A stretch of DNA of 64,000 nucleotides from Silene conica (taxonomy: Eukaryota; Streptophyta; Magnoliopsida; Caryophyllales; Caryophyllaceae). A program made the position numbers and the translations under genes. Where the stretch lies: the NCBI GenBank assembly GCA_029255685.2, contig CM055317.2:69925460-69989459 (forward strand). The letters run 5' to 3'. This document shows, in pieces, positions 45,483 through 56,034 of the stretch. Each line of letters opens with the position of its first letter. The first letter of the stretch is position 1. The notes beneath the pieces were generated by a model. That model had not been told where the DNA came from. It was given only the letters and a program-made list of their open reading frames with translations, and ran no database searches.

Positions 45483-45748
45483 TTTATTTTGTGCACAACA
45501 ATTTAATAATCAACATGGTCAAATTTGGAAGGATTTTATTCTGGTCATATTTTTGTATTTAATAATAAATAAATTATTATTAAATTATTAAATTATTAAA
45601 TTAATATGAGGTGGCATAGATGAGTAAATCTGATTGGTCTACAAAACTGAAATTTCTGAGGATGAATGTGAGAGCTCGAAACACCCAACGCTGAAACATG
45701 ATTGCGCCACGTCAGCGGAAATACATCCTTCTTTTATAGTAATAATGA

Positions 45749-46847
45749 TGATTGCTTATAATGAAGTGATTTTCTTATTTCTACTTAATTAGTTAATTAC
45801 TTACTCTGTATATATAGTAGAAAATATGTCGTTCTACACAAAAATCTACTAACAATTTGTTTACGAAAAACTATTGTTAAATCACAATTCAAAATCCTAA
45901 GTTATCTATTTACCTTAATTATAATACTTTTGTAAAAGAATAAAAAATCACAAGTAAAGGAGCTATATACCCGATCTTATAGACATTTAAGTGATCAAGT
46001 ATATATGTGTTTGAACTTTGAATGAATATTTTCCGAACTCAATTCATAGTCATTAATGTGGTAGCGGTCTGGCGATATGCTTTTCTGGGACCGAAGTTGA
46101 ATGAGGTAGTATACATAACCTCTGTTCTACGGTAGAGGTAAAGGTCTGGTAGGATCGTTTGTTCACTCAAAATAAACATTGCAAAGTTTTTGGTTAAAAA
46201 ACTGGCTCCGCTATTGTCACTATTACAATAAGACCTATGGGATAGCATAGGTTATTGCAAATAAGGATCAATGTAAACTAGTACCACAAATCCCAAATTT
46301 TACAACTCGAAAATTTGACCTTAATTTGATGAAATTTCACTAACTTTAAAAATATAGTGGGTTTGTTTTCTCCATGTAATGTTGTATCTTAGAAACAATT
46401 TGGTGGCAATTCTTTGTACCATCTTGAATAATGTTTGATTAACTCGATCTGTATCCAAACCGTTTTTCGTCTATTGAGATAGTCGGGAATATGGAACTTG
46501 TTTGCCTGTAGTTGGTACCCCAGGTTGTGCTTCATAGCTCGGTTTCCTTAGTAGTTCTTACAATCAATCTATATCTTTAGATGTCATGTTATTGGCGATC
46601 TTCAAATGCTTTGTTAACGAACTGATTCCGTTTAATTTAGTACATCAGAATGCAACATTGTTTCATTAACAAAATGCTACTGTATATGAAATCTACAATA
46701 ACTGACAGAATCGAAAGTAAATGGGACTGGGTAAATCGAAAGAACTTTTATACCTACAATCAGACCTCTGCGACTAAAACTTGACGCGTCTAGATACGCT
46801 CTATTTCACAACTAAACTAAAATGAAAAAATCGGAATCCCGGTTGGA
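45749..46847. other. Intergenic, 3' flank of the NAT gene
   Basis: No gene recognised. About 46060-46200 on the minus strand carries a GACCTTTACCTCTACCGTAGAACAG-like stretch of the kind scattered through plant genomes as retroposon debris, but no bounded element could be drawn. The NAT 3' UTR should adjoin 46848. Confidence 0.4.
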
Positions 46848-49800
46848 TTATAAAGATGGGAAACAATTGCCAAGCTTGCAAGGCAAAGAGTAAAATTCAG
46901 CATTTCTGATCTCTTTGCTGAACTTACTGAACCTATCCCACCAAGTCTTTCCGCTATCATTTCTTGCACTTTCTTCACAATGTACCGTGTTATCCAGCAG
47001 CATACCGACTATCACGGCCACCATTGGAGACGAAATAAAGATGATCGTCATTGCATCGCCCAACTATAATTCACCAAAGCAATCGACAGAAAACATACAC
47101 AAAGAAAATTAGTTTCAAGTTTTAAATCAGTGAAGTCTGAAATGTAAATAATGATGCATAATAAACTTTGGTTAAAGGGTGTATAAAGTTGGTTACCCAT
47201 TCAGATTGAATGTGAAAAGGGGCCGAACCCAATGTTGATTTGTAGTCTCTGAAATATTGTGGCACGGAAATCGCCAAGAATGAAGAGAAGCCCAGTATAA
47301 ACAATGTTCTGAAGCTGTTTAAGTTGCAAAACTGAAGGTGATTGAGACCTGCAGAAGCTGCAAAAATAGATAAATTCAGAACATGATCATCCCGAAAAGA
47401 TAGCTTGAAATGCTAATTCAGTCATTGTTCTTCATCGGAAAAAGTTCTTACAGACGAAGGCGTAGAAAATACAGTAGGAAGCAGCCATAATAGGTGATGG
47501 CACAGAAGCGAAAAAGGCTCCAACTTTTCCTGTACGCGTAAAAACACCATAGTAATATGAGTGTACATCATGTTTTAAATTAGCTTGAATATTGATCATT
47601 TAATCAGATTATCATACCAAATATTGAGAAAATTAACATAAATCCAGCTGATATTTGAATAACTCTTCTACTTCCAACTTTAGTCAGTCCCAGTAGACCA
47701 GCACTTTCACTGTTTTATACGAAATTGATTAAACCTAAATAAAACTTAAACGGAATACAGCAAAGCAAAATTAAAAGAAGCTGAAATGAAACCAAAAGAA
47801 CAAGTTACACTGAAGCAGTGGAGCCAGCAACAGCGCCAAAAATTCCATTCAACAATGTTCCGAATCCCTGATAAAAAAAAAACTCGTACAAGATTAAATC
47901 ACATTATCAAATACATATCTTTCTTACTTATAATTAAAATACATGAATGATTAAAATTCGTAACGCACCAGCCAGAATACACCGCGACTGATTACTGAGG
48001 GAGGAACAGGCGTAGCACTTGCATACCTTGCTGCTGCTATAAATGTGCCAGTACTCTACAATCATGAATGTTGAGTATAACTACTTGAGACGAAATTTGA
48101 CGGTTTCTTACTAAGGTGTCGCATTTTTTTTATTTAAACGTACTTTAAGCGAATTATGTAAGAGATGGTTTAAGGGGAATACATTATACATGTGCAAATG
48201 TATGACGAAAGATTTAGAGCTAACCTCAGTTAATGCAACAAATCCGGCAAGCATCATCAGAAAAGCTTCGTTGAAGTGTAAAGTGGGTTTTCCCCATTGA
48301 AATGGTCTGGGCAAATACACCCTACATTTAAGAAAAGAATATGATTAGAACGAGCTTTACAAAGCGTCTTGCTTGTGAAGGATACAGTCCAAGACTTACG
48401 AAAAGAAAATCTAACCAGGGAGCATTCTGAATGAGTCCAGCATGATCTGTGCGGCAACTGAGCTGAGTACTCGGAGGCCGTTGATTGTAAGCACCAATGG
48501 ACGTCAATATTAGAGCAAATACCCAAACTATTCCGGTTGCTATTATAACTGCATATTGTTCGTATATTCTCTTCTTCGTCTTCATTATAGACGATAAATA
48601 CTGCAATGCCAAAGAAATAAAAAGACGTCCTGTGAGAATGCGCATCAATCAAAACCTAGAATTTGAATGTTGGAAATATAGGGTCACTACAGGGGCGAAG
48701 ATATACTGAATGTAGGCTACTGAATGAGAAATGAAATCGCCTCGACTACAGAAGATATATAGTGACCCTATATTTCCAACAATAAACCTATACAGAAGAT
48801 GAGCCTTAGTGTTCATATAACTTGCCTGTGAGCAGAAAATCATTAACACTAACTGTGGAAGTCCAATCTCACCACAACTAGCTAGCTGAAACCGTAAAAG
48901 AAGATATTTACTCGAAAAATCACAGTCCATCCGATATATAATGTTATTCCAACTGTAAATGTGCTAAGTGATTAAAAGCCTTACTGTTGGAAAGCCATGA
49001 TCAAAGAGGCCGAGACCCGTAAAGGTTATGAGTAGAACCATAGAAAGAGGGCTTAGAAATCTACAATTATCATTATCAAGCAGTTAAATCACAATATTAG
49101 TAGTTAATCATATGTTTAATGATTTTACAGAAATTAATTTAGTTAAATACAGAATTACAGACCTTACAAAGTTTCTCCAAATACCAGAGAATCCAAGAGA
49201 TAATTTTAGAATAGATGCAATCAGTAAAGAGCCTTGTATAGCCGCCATCGATCTTCCGAATCTCTACAACAATGCATCAGGACCAACAAAATAATCAACT
49301 CGTTTCATTTCTCCTTAGCGTTATTCAGACTACTCAATTTGGTTTTATTCAGTTCAATTCTACTAAATTATATATGATCGCAAACTGACTGACCCGATAA
49401 GTCTAACAAAACTTTTAATAGTCGCAACTCAAAATGATCCGAGTCAGACAGAAAATGACCTAACACCCGAATCAACCCCTACATAGCTAAGTCTTACTAG
49501 ATAATATGTTGATCAACGTCTCAAAATGACAGTCAAAAAAAAAGAGTGAAGAATGGAAAACCTAGCCGAAATGTGCTAACAAGAATCGAACCTGTTGAGA
49601 GTGATGGAATGGATCGACCATGGAGAACCGAGGAGCGAGTACAATGGTCATAGTAGGGATAATGAAGGCGTGAGAAGCACCAACGAGTATCGGTAAACGA
49701 GTGCCAACTAAGGTCTGAAGCAATGTGCTGATGGCTGAAACAAACATCATGTTTTGTATCACATTCGCCTTATCAACCTTCATTATTCAATAATTTTAAG

Positions 49801-51727
49801 TTAAACAGGGTAATTAATCATCATAAATTAGTAATCATAACATATTATTAACAGCAAGTCTTCCTTATGACGGGAATATCTGTCACAACTCACAAGCTGG
49901 TCAAGTATTACCAATGTGGGTAAATGAGACAAAACAGATTGTTAAGTTGCACTTTTGTCTTATCTACCCGGCCACGGGTTAATATTTGACCCTTCGTACA
50001 ATTGCGATATATATACCCGTCATAAATGAAAATTTGCATATAGTATTAAAAGTTGGGATAGATGAGTACATTGGAGCCACCCATTTTAGGCACGATCATG
50101 GAGGCGATGAGACTGATGACCCCAACAGCTACGAATGAATGTTGTAATCCCAGTATAATAGACTCAACTGCATCCCATAATACATATACCACATAGTTTA
50201 TCATTGTTACAACTATTAGCATTAGGGTTAATTTATGAGAATAATCCGAACTATTGCTCATCTTCTTAAATAATCCAAACAGCACTTTAACTTCCAATAC
50301 ACCCACTTTTAACTATCGTCTTCCCAAATTAGAATCGGTGACCGGGTACCTCTTAGGTAGGTTATTAATTCTTTTAAAAAAAATTAGAAATAGAAAAAAA
50401 AAAAATACCACCAACCACCATCATATATTTAGACCGACCACCAATATATACCTTCACCATAAACCACCCAGCCGACCACCACCCATCGTCAATTTTACTA
50501 CTGACGCTACCCAGCCACCACCCATTGTCAACTTTACTGCTGACGCCACCCAACCCCCATCAAATCTACCACCATTATCGTCCATAACCACATATTATTA
50601 GCAGGGAGAAGTCAAGTGCTATTTTTCTTCATATCTGAACAAGTAATTAACCCTCTTATTGATGAATCTTATCAAATTGAATCATCTCTTATAATACTCC
50701 GTACCTAAGATTATACTTCACAATCCCCATTTACCAAATTTCACAAGATAGGAATTCAGATAAAAAAAATTCAATAATAATAATCTGACAGAATGTGAAT
50801 TCAGATTCCAAAGTTTAGTGCTCTATCTAAATATTAATCCACAAAATGATTTCAATCTCGTAATCGTATGACAACAATTTGAGCAATTTAAAATTAATCA
50901 TTGGAATCAACACAAGACCCCAAGATTTGACGGCAAATGGTGGACGCCGTAGGATATGGATCTGGGTTAGTCGTGGTGGTGGCTGCTAATCTGCTATATA
51001 TATGTTGGTTCACTGGTTGGCGGGTGGTAGTTATTGACTAATGTATGGCTGAGTTGGGAGTGTTGGCCGATGTGGTGGTTGATAGTGATGAACATAGTTA
51101 ATGGGGAAGAAAGAAAGAGACTTAAAACCAAAAATATGGGATTGACCTATTTGATTACCGGATTTTAAAGGTTAAAAATGGGCTAAGTACATTATTGGAA
51201 AAGGAGGACAGCAGTATGAATTATTTTGAGTTAAATTAAAATTTGGATTATTTTGAGAAGATGGTCAATAATTTGGATTATTATTATCAAATATCCCTTA
51301 GCATTATCAATCTTTCAATGTTTTCATTTGACATTAAACAATTTTTCTCAAAACACATTTCCTGTAATATGACTGTAATACGAAAACCGTATAAAAACAT
51401 TACTCCGTATTAAAAATTCATTTATAGGACCTATAGAATTATGGTGCTAGTGTGCATAAATGTACATACTACACGATTACGACGAAGACAATAAAAGAGT
51501 AGAGATTATAAAAAGAGCGTACCTATAGGAGGGTTGCTATTGATACAATATTGAATGTCCGATAAAGTCTCCATGACAGGGTGCGGCTTCACCTCCTCAA
51601 TCTTTATCACCTTTGCATTGTTGCGATTGTTATTATTATTGTTATTATTAGCGTTATTATTATTATTATTATTATTGTTATTATTATTATTATTATTGGT
51701 ATTGTCGTTGCCATTTTCACCCGACAT
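46848..51727 (-). CDS. Nucleobase-ascorbate transporter (NAT/NCS2 family)
   Basis: Fourteen exons on the minus strand: 51727-51523, 50167-50070, 49777-49592, 49263-49163, 49060-48985, 48885-48826, 48600-48416, 48321-48225, 48055-47969, 47867-47809, 47709-47618, 47529-47452, 47357-47197 and 47063-46848. They sum to 1701 nt, 566 aa; family members are usually 520-560. An Asn run fills residues 9-37, then comes the conserved DIQYCINSNPP and the QH motif at 77-78. Membrane segments follow to about residue 500, ending in the typical FYSLPCKLGNCFPSL tail. It should move nucleobases across the plasma membrane. The C-terminal pattern (LQFCNLNSFRT, SVPQYFRDY) is closest to NAT5/6-type proteins as I recall them. 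Oddities: the signature normally ENxG reads E386-S387-A388-G389, and intron 6 has a GC donor (CAG/GCAAGT). Intron 1 holds a MULE. Confidence 0.93.
48669..48781. repeat. Short foldback in NAT intron 6
   Basis: TTGGAAATATAGGGTCACTA near 48671 is perfectly inverted about 70 bp downstream (to about 48780), so the RNA or DNA could form a 20-bp stem. It is intronic and might be a small MITE. Confidence 0.75.
49853..50038. mobile_element. MITE-like repeat in NAT intron 2
   Basis: Ends near AGCAAGTCTTCCTTATGACGG and CCCGTCATAAATGAAAATTTG. This is the same family as about 2630-2765 and 22371-22558, here in the opposite orientation. It makes up most of intron 2. Confidence 0.5.
50225..51297. mobile_element. 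Non-autonomous MULE in NAT intron 1, with 9-bp target duplication
   Basis: TTAGCATTA occurs on both sides (50216-50224 and 51298-51306). About 55 bp at the left end (GGGTTAATTTATGAGAATAATCC...) match the inverted right end (GGGATATTTGATAATAATAATCC...). The interior has CCA-rich sequence at about 50410-50600 with short repeats and no transposase. Without it intron 1 would be only about 275 bp, instead of 1355. Confidence 0.88.
51627..51702. repeat. AAT/ATT trinucleotide run coding the Asn tract of the NAT protein
   Basis: A nearly pure trinucleotide run within exon 1 encodes about 28 Asn with single Ala and Arg interruptions. Length is likely to vary between individuals. Confidence 0.9.
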
Positions 51728-52190
51728 TTGTGATATTGAATCTTTAGAGAAAATTTCAAGTGTATGTTATGAGTTTTTTTTAGTGAATGATGAAGTAAGA
51801 GTAAGATTTATTAAAAAGACTAAAAGTTTGAAAATGAGGGAAAGTTGACATTTTTTTTGAATTACAAAGCAGGTTATTAAGTCTAATTAATGAGATTAAT
51901 GACCATATTATTTGCTAATTGATTGACTTGATTACAATGGCAATTTAATCTCCTGTTTTTCAAATTTAAATTTCCTTCTCTTCATTTTTTATTGCTCATT
52001 AAGAGAGTTTTAATGATATTTTTATCTCATTTCAAATTAAATGAAAATGTAAAAAGGCTATCGAGACTTGTGTTGTGAATGAGCGTCTCATAATATATAC
52101 GAAATACATTTAAATAAGAGCAATTTTATTTGTTTTAGCTCGTTATTATCCATAAAGAATTTCGGAAGACTATATCCAACTTAGGGCTTG
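51728..52190 (-). promoter_or_regulatory. 5' flank of the NAT gene
   Basis: No other gene is present, so the NAT promoter should lie here. It is AT-rich; I could not choose a TATA box or transcription start with confidence. Confidence 0.35.
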
Positions 52191-52193
52191 TTT

Positions 52194-52476
52194 GGTTACC
52201 CATTAAAATCATGGGATGTTGAACTTCCTAGGAAGTGTAAAATTATGTTGTTGTTTGGTTGCCAATATCATGGGAAGTAGAACTTCCCACATGAATTTAC
52301 TTCCTCCATTATGTGGGAAGTTACTCACCAAGTCCCCTTGGTCAATAGAACTTCACGCATGAATTAACTTCCCATATGCGAACCAAACACTTTTTGCGAA
52401 TTCACATGAATTGGAAATTCATGTGATCTTGAAGTTCCCGGGAACTTTAATTCCCCTGTGTCAACCAAACAAGCCC
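52194..52476. mobile_element. Tourist/Harbinger MITE, 283 bp
   Basis: TTA flanks at 52191-52193 and 52477-52479. Inverted ends GGGCTTGTTTGGTT. The interior is built of ACTTCC/GGAAGT words in both orientations. Confidence 0.93.
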
Positions 52477-52479
52477 TTA

Positions 52480-52984
52480 TTTTTTTTAAAAAGTATTAGT
52501 ACCCGTAATAAGTCAAGTAAGAATAGAGTATTTGTTTCATGGCCATTGTGAGTTCTGACACTACATACGGTTTCGAAACGTTAAATGTGTAGATGAGATT
52601 ATAAAAGTTACATTATTCTTATATAATTTCATGTTAAATTATATTTGCACTAATTAATCGAGCATATTTATAAATACCAATTTTTAACTTAGTTTAGGAA
52701 ATGTAAATAGAGGACTTAAAGTATGCAGCGATGATGAGTCGTGGTCAACAATATTATTTAGATCAATAAGTCTCTTTCAAGAAGGATATATATTTTTTAA
52801 ACTTAAAATGGGGCAAATAATATCGACTTATCGACAAAAATGAAAAGGCTTAAGAAAACGCAAGATTTTTGTCTTATCTATACAAATGGATCATTATTTA
52901 ATCTGCCTTAAACTTGACAACTACTTTCGTCTTATATGTGAATTTATGTATATAGATATACGTCTGGCTAGATAATCAACATCA
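52480..52984. other. Gene-free stretch upstream of the tRNA genes
   Basis: No frame or repeat end recognised. A CAA near 52978 could serve as the CAA motif often found upstream of plant tRNA genes. Confidence 0.4.
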
Positions 52985-53056
52985 GGGCATTTGGTCTAGT
53001 GGTATGATTCTCGCTTCGGGTGCGAGAGGTCCCGAGTTCGATTCCCGGAATGCCCC
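52985..53056 (+). tRNA. tRNA-Pro (anticodon CGG)
   Basis: 72 nt. The acceptor stem GGGCATT pairs with AATGCCC, and the D arm contains the A box TGGTCTAGTGG. The anticodon stem CTCGC/GCGAG closes a loop TTCGGGT, giving anticodon CGG. The T arm CCGAGTTCGATTCCCGG holds the B box. A TTTTT terminator follows at 53058-53063. It reads CCG proline codons. Confidence 0.96.
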
Positions 53057-53136
53057 CTTTTTAATTTTGCACCTTTATTTTTACAACTTTTAATATAATT
53101 AACAGATACTAAAATAACTGATTTTGATTAGAACTT

Positions 53137-53208
53137 GGTCATTTGGTCTAGTGGCATGATTCTCGCTTAGGGTGCGAGAGGTACTGAGTTCAATTCTCGG
53201 AATGACCC
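53137..53208 (+). tRNA. tRNA-Pro (anticodon AGG)
   Basis: 72 nt, homologous to the tRNA 80 bp upstream. The acceptor stem GGTCATT pairs fully with AATGACC, the anticodon loop TTAGGGT gives AGG, and the T stem CTGAG/CTCGG pairs with one wobble. A TTTT follows at once. Both acceptor arms differ from the first tRNA by a matching change (G-C to T-A), so pairing has been kept. The wobble A would be read as inosine and serve CCU and CCC codons. Confidence 0.88.
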
Positions 53209-53325
53209 TTTTGATTTATTTTTACTTTTTCCGCTATTAATATTTGTTTTGATAACAGAAAAAGGCTGATGTGCCCTCGAAAGTTCAGCATGGAATAACA
53301 TTACTGTGTGGTCTTGATAAAAGAG

Positions 53326-53385
53326 CAGTGACGGAGTTAGGGGTTAGCCCAAACTGGCCCGAGTTGTCGCGAAATATTAAATATA
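53326..53385. mobile_element. Possible truncated end of a hAT-like element
   Basis: CAGTGACGGAGTTAGGGG resembles the CAGGGACGAAACTAG end of the 32659-33172 element. The sequence is interrupted 60 bp later by a Helitron 3' end. The other end was not found. Confidence 0.35.
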
Positions 53386-55101
53386 CTAGTTTAGGACCCG
53401 TGCAAAATTGCACGGGTATGTGAAAAAAATATATAAATAGTCATTTAAAATTTTATAGTTGTAGTATTATTTCATTTAAATATAAATGTACAATAATTTA
53501 CACATACAAATAAAGGTATATTAAATTTAAATTTAACGTTTATTATACTTTTAACATTAAATTAAAAGGGTGCATACCTCACTGACATTGGCACATTCCT
53601 ATTTTGATTTAATAATCAAAATACACATGATTAAAATAGTTAAAATTAAAAGGTACACATAGAAAATAAATATCGTATATTTTCCATATATTCTTAAACT
53701 AATACAACAACGTTCGTATAATTATTATGACCTAGGAGGAATAGGCTATGTATAGTTAACTTTTGTTTTAATTCAGTTCGGTTCAATTTAGCTTCACTAC
53801 GATCGATTCAGTTCAACTCTTTTCAGCAAAAAAACAGAGTGTAAAATCCGTTACTGACCATATTTTTGGTGAATTACATATACACTTTTACTACATAATT
53901 TTACACTAAATTAATATGAATATTTTTATCCAATAGGCTTGGTAGAACATAGTTATGTTGCAAACGACTCATTAATAATTAGCTAATTGTGTTATTCAGA
54001 ACAACCAATATATACCCTCGTAAAAAATGTCCCAAAACTATAAGTTTGATACTTATATAATTATATGTATATAAATAATACAAAACAATAGAATTTATAA
54101 TATTTTATAGCTTTTTATCACAAGGTCAATGGGCTAATATAATATTAGTAGTTATTATTAATTCAAATTAAAAGTTAAAAAGCGGTTAGGTTATTCTTTT
54201 TGACTTATTATTATGCTAAGACATTCTTTATATAGAGTAAAAAAATTGTATGGTCAATATTAATTGTATGTCATGTATAATATACATTTAATGAGTTTAT
54301 TAGCTAACCTAAACAAACTATTATAATAATTGATCTTGACCATCTTAAATTAAGACTTCTCAAACCCACATTATATTTATTTTTTTCTTGTTTTAATTAA
54401 TTGTGAATGTCGTCTTATCTAAGAATTTGTGAAATTGAAAACCCGTTTACAAAACATTTGATATTTCTACATCTAAAACAACTAATAAATCTCATATAAA
54501 ACGATTTCACGTTATTAAATTATGATAAAATCCTTACTGTAGAAAATTTTAATATGCCGTAAAATATGTTTGATGTGTAAAAAACGGTTTTCTAAGAGCA
54601 TTTGAGTATTTGTAAAATTAATCAATGACTCAACATTGCCCCAGAAGTAATACCATATTAATCAACATAATAATTGTAAAAAATTTAAGCATATCTTATA
54701 ATGCAAGTCTTTTTTTATGATAATCAAAAGGTTAATATTATGTAATATGTAATTATGTACCACCTTAATTTCACAATTACTATAAAACCTATCCATTGTT
54801 AAAAATATGTACAACTTTCCACTTAGTATCATCTCATCCCATGAAATTAGCATTTGCATGTTATTACTAATTAATTAATATTCAAATGAATATTTTTAAA
54901 AATATTTTTTCCATTATGCAAATATGTGTGGATCTGTCAGAATAAAATAATGTTAAGAGAATGTTATGCGGGAAAAAATTTAATGGGGAATTGCAAGTGT
55001 CTAGTTGTTCTTTTATTATACTTATACGTACATAATAAGCGTACTCATTTTATTTTTAACCGTGGTTTCACGTATTTTATTATTCGTTTGGAATTAGAAT
55101 A

Positions 55102-55195
55102 CTCCCTCTTACTTATTTTTATAAGTGTCTCATTGTTTCAATATATGGGTGTAGTATTTTGATACAGTGGGACACTTATAAAAAGTAGGAGGGAG
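55102..55195. mobile_element. Short Stowaway-type MITE, 94 bp
   Basis: TA flanks. CTCCCTCTTACTTATTTTTA is inverted at the right end, with the stem continuing through ATAAGTGTC. Almost the whole element is a hairpin. Confidence 0.88.
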
Positions 55196-55354
55196 TATTA
55201 AATAATCTGATAATAAATTATGTGAAATCATTTCTAAAGACATTTATCCAATGCTTCTATAATATAATTTTTTAGTTAAATTTATACGTATAGGAAAAGG
55301 AGATATGTTATAATCACATGATGAATATATGTTATCCTATTGAATGTACAATCA

Positions 55355-55425
55355 AAATCAAGTGGTTTAGTGGTAAAAGTGTTAAATTCTTAGCCATTGG
55401 TTTTGGGCTCGATTCCTACTGTATG
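55355..55425 (+). other. tRNA-like A-box and B-box segment
   Basis: GTGGTTTAGTGGTAAAAGTG resembles a Pol III A box and GGGCTCGATTCC a B box. The spacing fits a tRNA or the head of a tRNA-derived SINE. The acceptor ends do not pair, so this is not a working tRNA. Confidence 0.45.
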
Positions 55426-55426
55426 A

Positions 55427-55560
55427 CTTTTTACTTGTTAGAAGGTGGATAAATAGGCGGGAAAAGTTTTTTACTTGTTAGAAGGTGGATAAATAGGCGG
55501 GAAAAGTAGAATGGTAGTGGTTTTTTACTTGTTAGAAGGTGGATAAATAGGCGGGAAAAG
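55427..55560. repeat. Three copies of a 40-bp unit
   Basis: Copies at 55427-55466, 55467-55506 and 55521-55560 are essentially identical (TTACTTGTTAGAAGGTGGAT and following ATAGGCGGG). Copies two and three are each followed by AGAATGGTAGTGG. This is a recent expansion. Confidence 0.9.
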
Positions 55561-55599
55561 TAGAATGGTAGTGGTTTGTGTTTTATTATTTTATATAGA

Positions 55600-56003
55600 T
55601 AAGCCGCTTAAGCCGGTTTAGTTTTGCTATTCGTGACTAACCTCGAATTGGACCAGCGTTCAAATATGATATGTCCCTTTGTACATGTTTTCTTGATTGG
55701 GCCGGATTGTACCAGTTAGTGCTCCATGAGCAAAATAATTCATGCCAAAAAAATATGACTCGGAAAAACAATTTTGTGAGGTAAAACTTACCTTAATGAT
55801 CGTAAAATTTTAATTTTCTTTCGAAATATTGGGTAATGAAGTAGACTCAATTGGTTTGCAAATGGATAAAGCAAAATTTATTTTTCATTATATTTTAGAC
55901 CGCTTTAATTTATTAAAATAATATTTTTTAAATTAATAAAATTTATACAGAAAAAGATTATAACTCATATTGTGATTAACACGGAGTAATGATTTTATTT
56001 GAA
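55600..56003. other. Gene-free stretch between Helitron ends
   Basis: No frame, RNA gene or transposon end recognised. Confidence 0.4.
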
Positions 56004-56034
56004 CTAGTGTGTAACCCGTGCATAAATGCACGGG
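56004..56034 (-). mobile_element. Helitron 3' terminus
   Basis: On the minus strand a perfect hairpin CCCGTGCATTTATGCACGGG (56034-56015) is followed by TTACACA and CTAG|T. The element should extend toward higher coordinates, but its 5' TC end was not identified. Confidence 0.6.

Larger units (their letters stand above)
43637..45748 (-). mobile_element. Candidate Helitron carrying exon-like sequence
   Basis: Read on the minus strand, the element begins A|TCATTATTACTATAAAAGAA at 45748. It ends with the hairpin CCCGTGATTTTTCACGGG, a 9-bp spacer and CTAG|T at 43637. These are Helitron 5' and 3' signatures. Inside are a 21-bp tandem repeat (45021-45104), a duplicated AT-rich block (44211-44362 and 44506-44596) and an exon-like fragment (45345-45204). 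No Rep/helicase is present, so it would depend on an autonomous partner. Confidence 0.55.
53386..55599 (-). mobile_element. Candidate Helitron, 2.2 kb
   Basis: The minus-strand 3' end is CCCGTGCAATTTTGCACGGG (53416-53397), a short spacer, then CTAG|T at 53386: a perfect hairpin with the CTRR rule. The proposed 5' end is A|TCTATATAAAATAATAAAAC at 55599. Internally it holds a short Stowaway MITE (55102-55195), a tRNA-like box pair (55355-55425) and a 40-bp triplication next to the 5' end. No Rep/helicase frame. The 5' edge needs confirmation. Confidence 0.55.

Noticed and set aside
48111..48320. Reading the NAT exon 7 frame on past TGG to a GTAAGT donor at 48400
   Set aside because: That donor breaks phase with exon 8. 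The TG/GTTAGA donor at 48416 restores the family pattern W-x-x-x-P-x-PFQWG.
50254..50601. 115-codon Pro/Thr-rich frame in NAT intron 1
   Set aside because: It begins at the acceptor side of the intron and runs into the CCA-rich interior of a MULE. No homology and no promoter.
51555..51848. Leu-rich plus-strand frame over NAT exon 1
   Set aside because: The Leu run is the complement of the Asn-coding trinucleotide repeat of the real exon.
55355..55425. Functional tRNA gene
   Set aside because: A- and B-box words are present, but the acceptor arms do not pair and no anticodon arm can be drawn.
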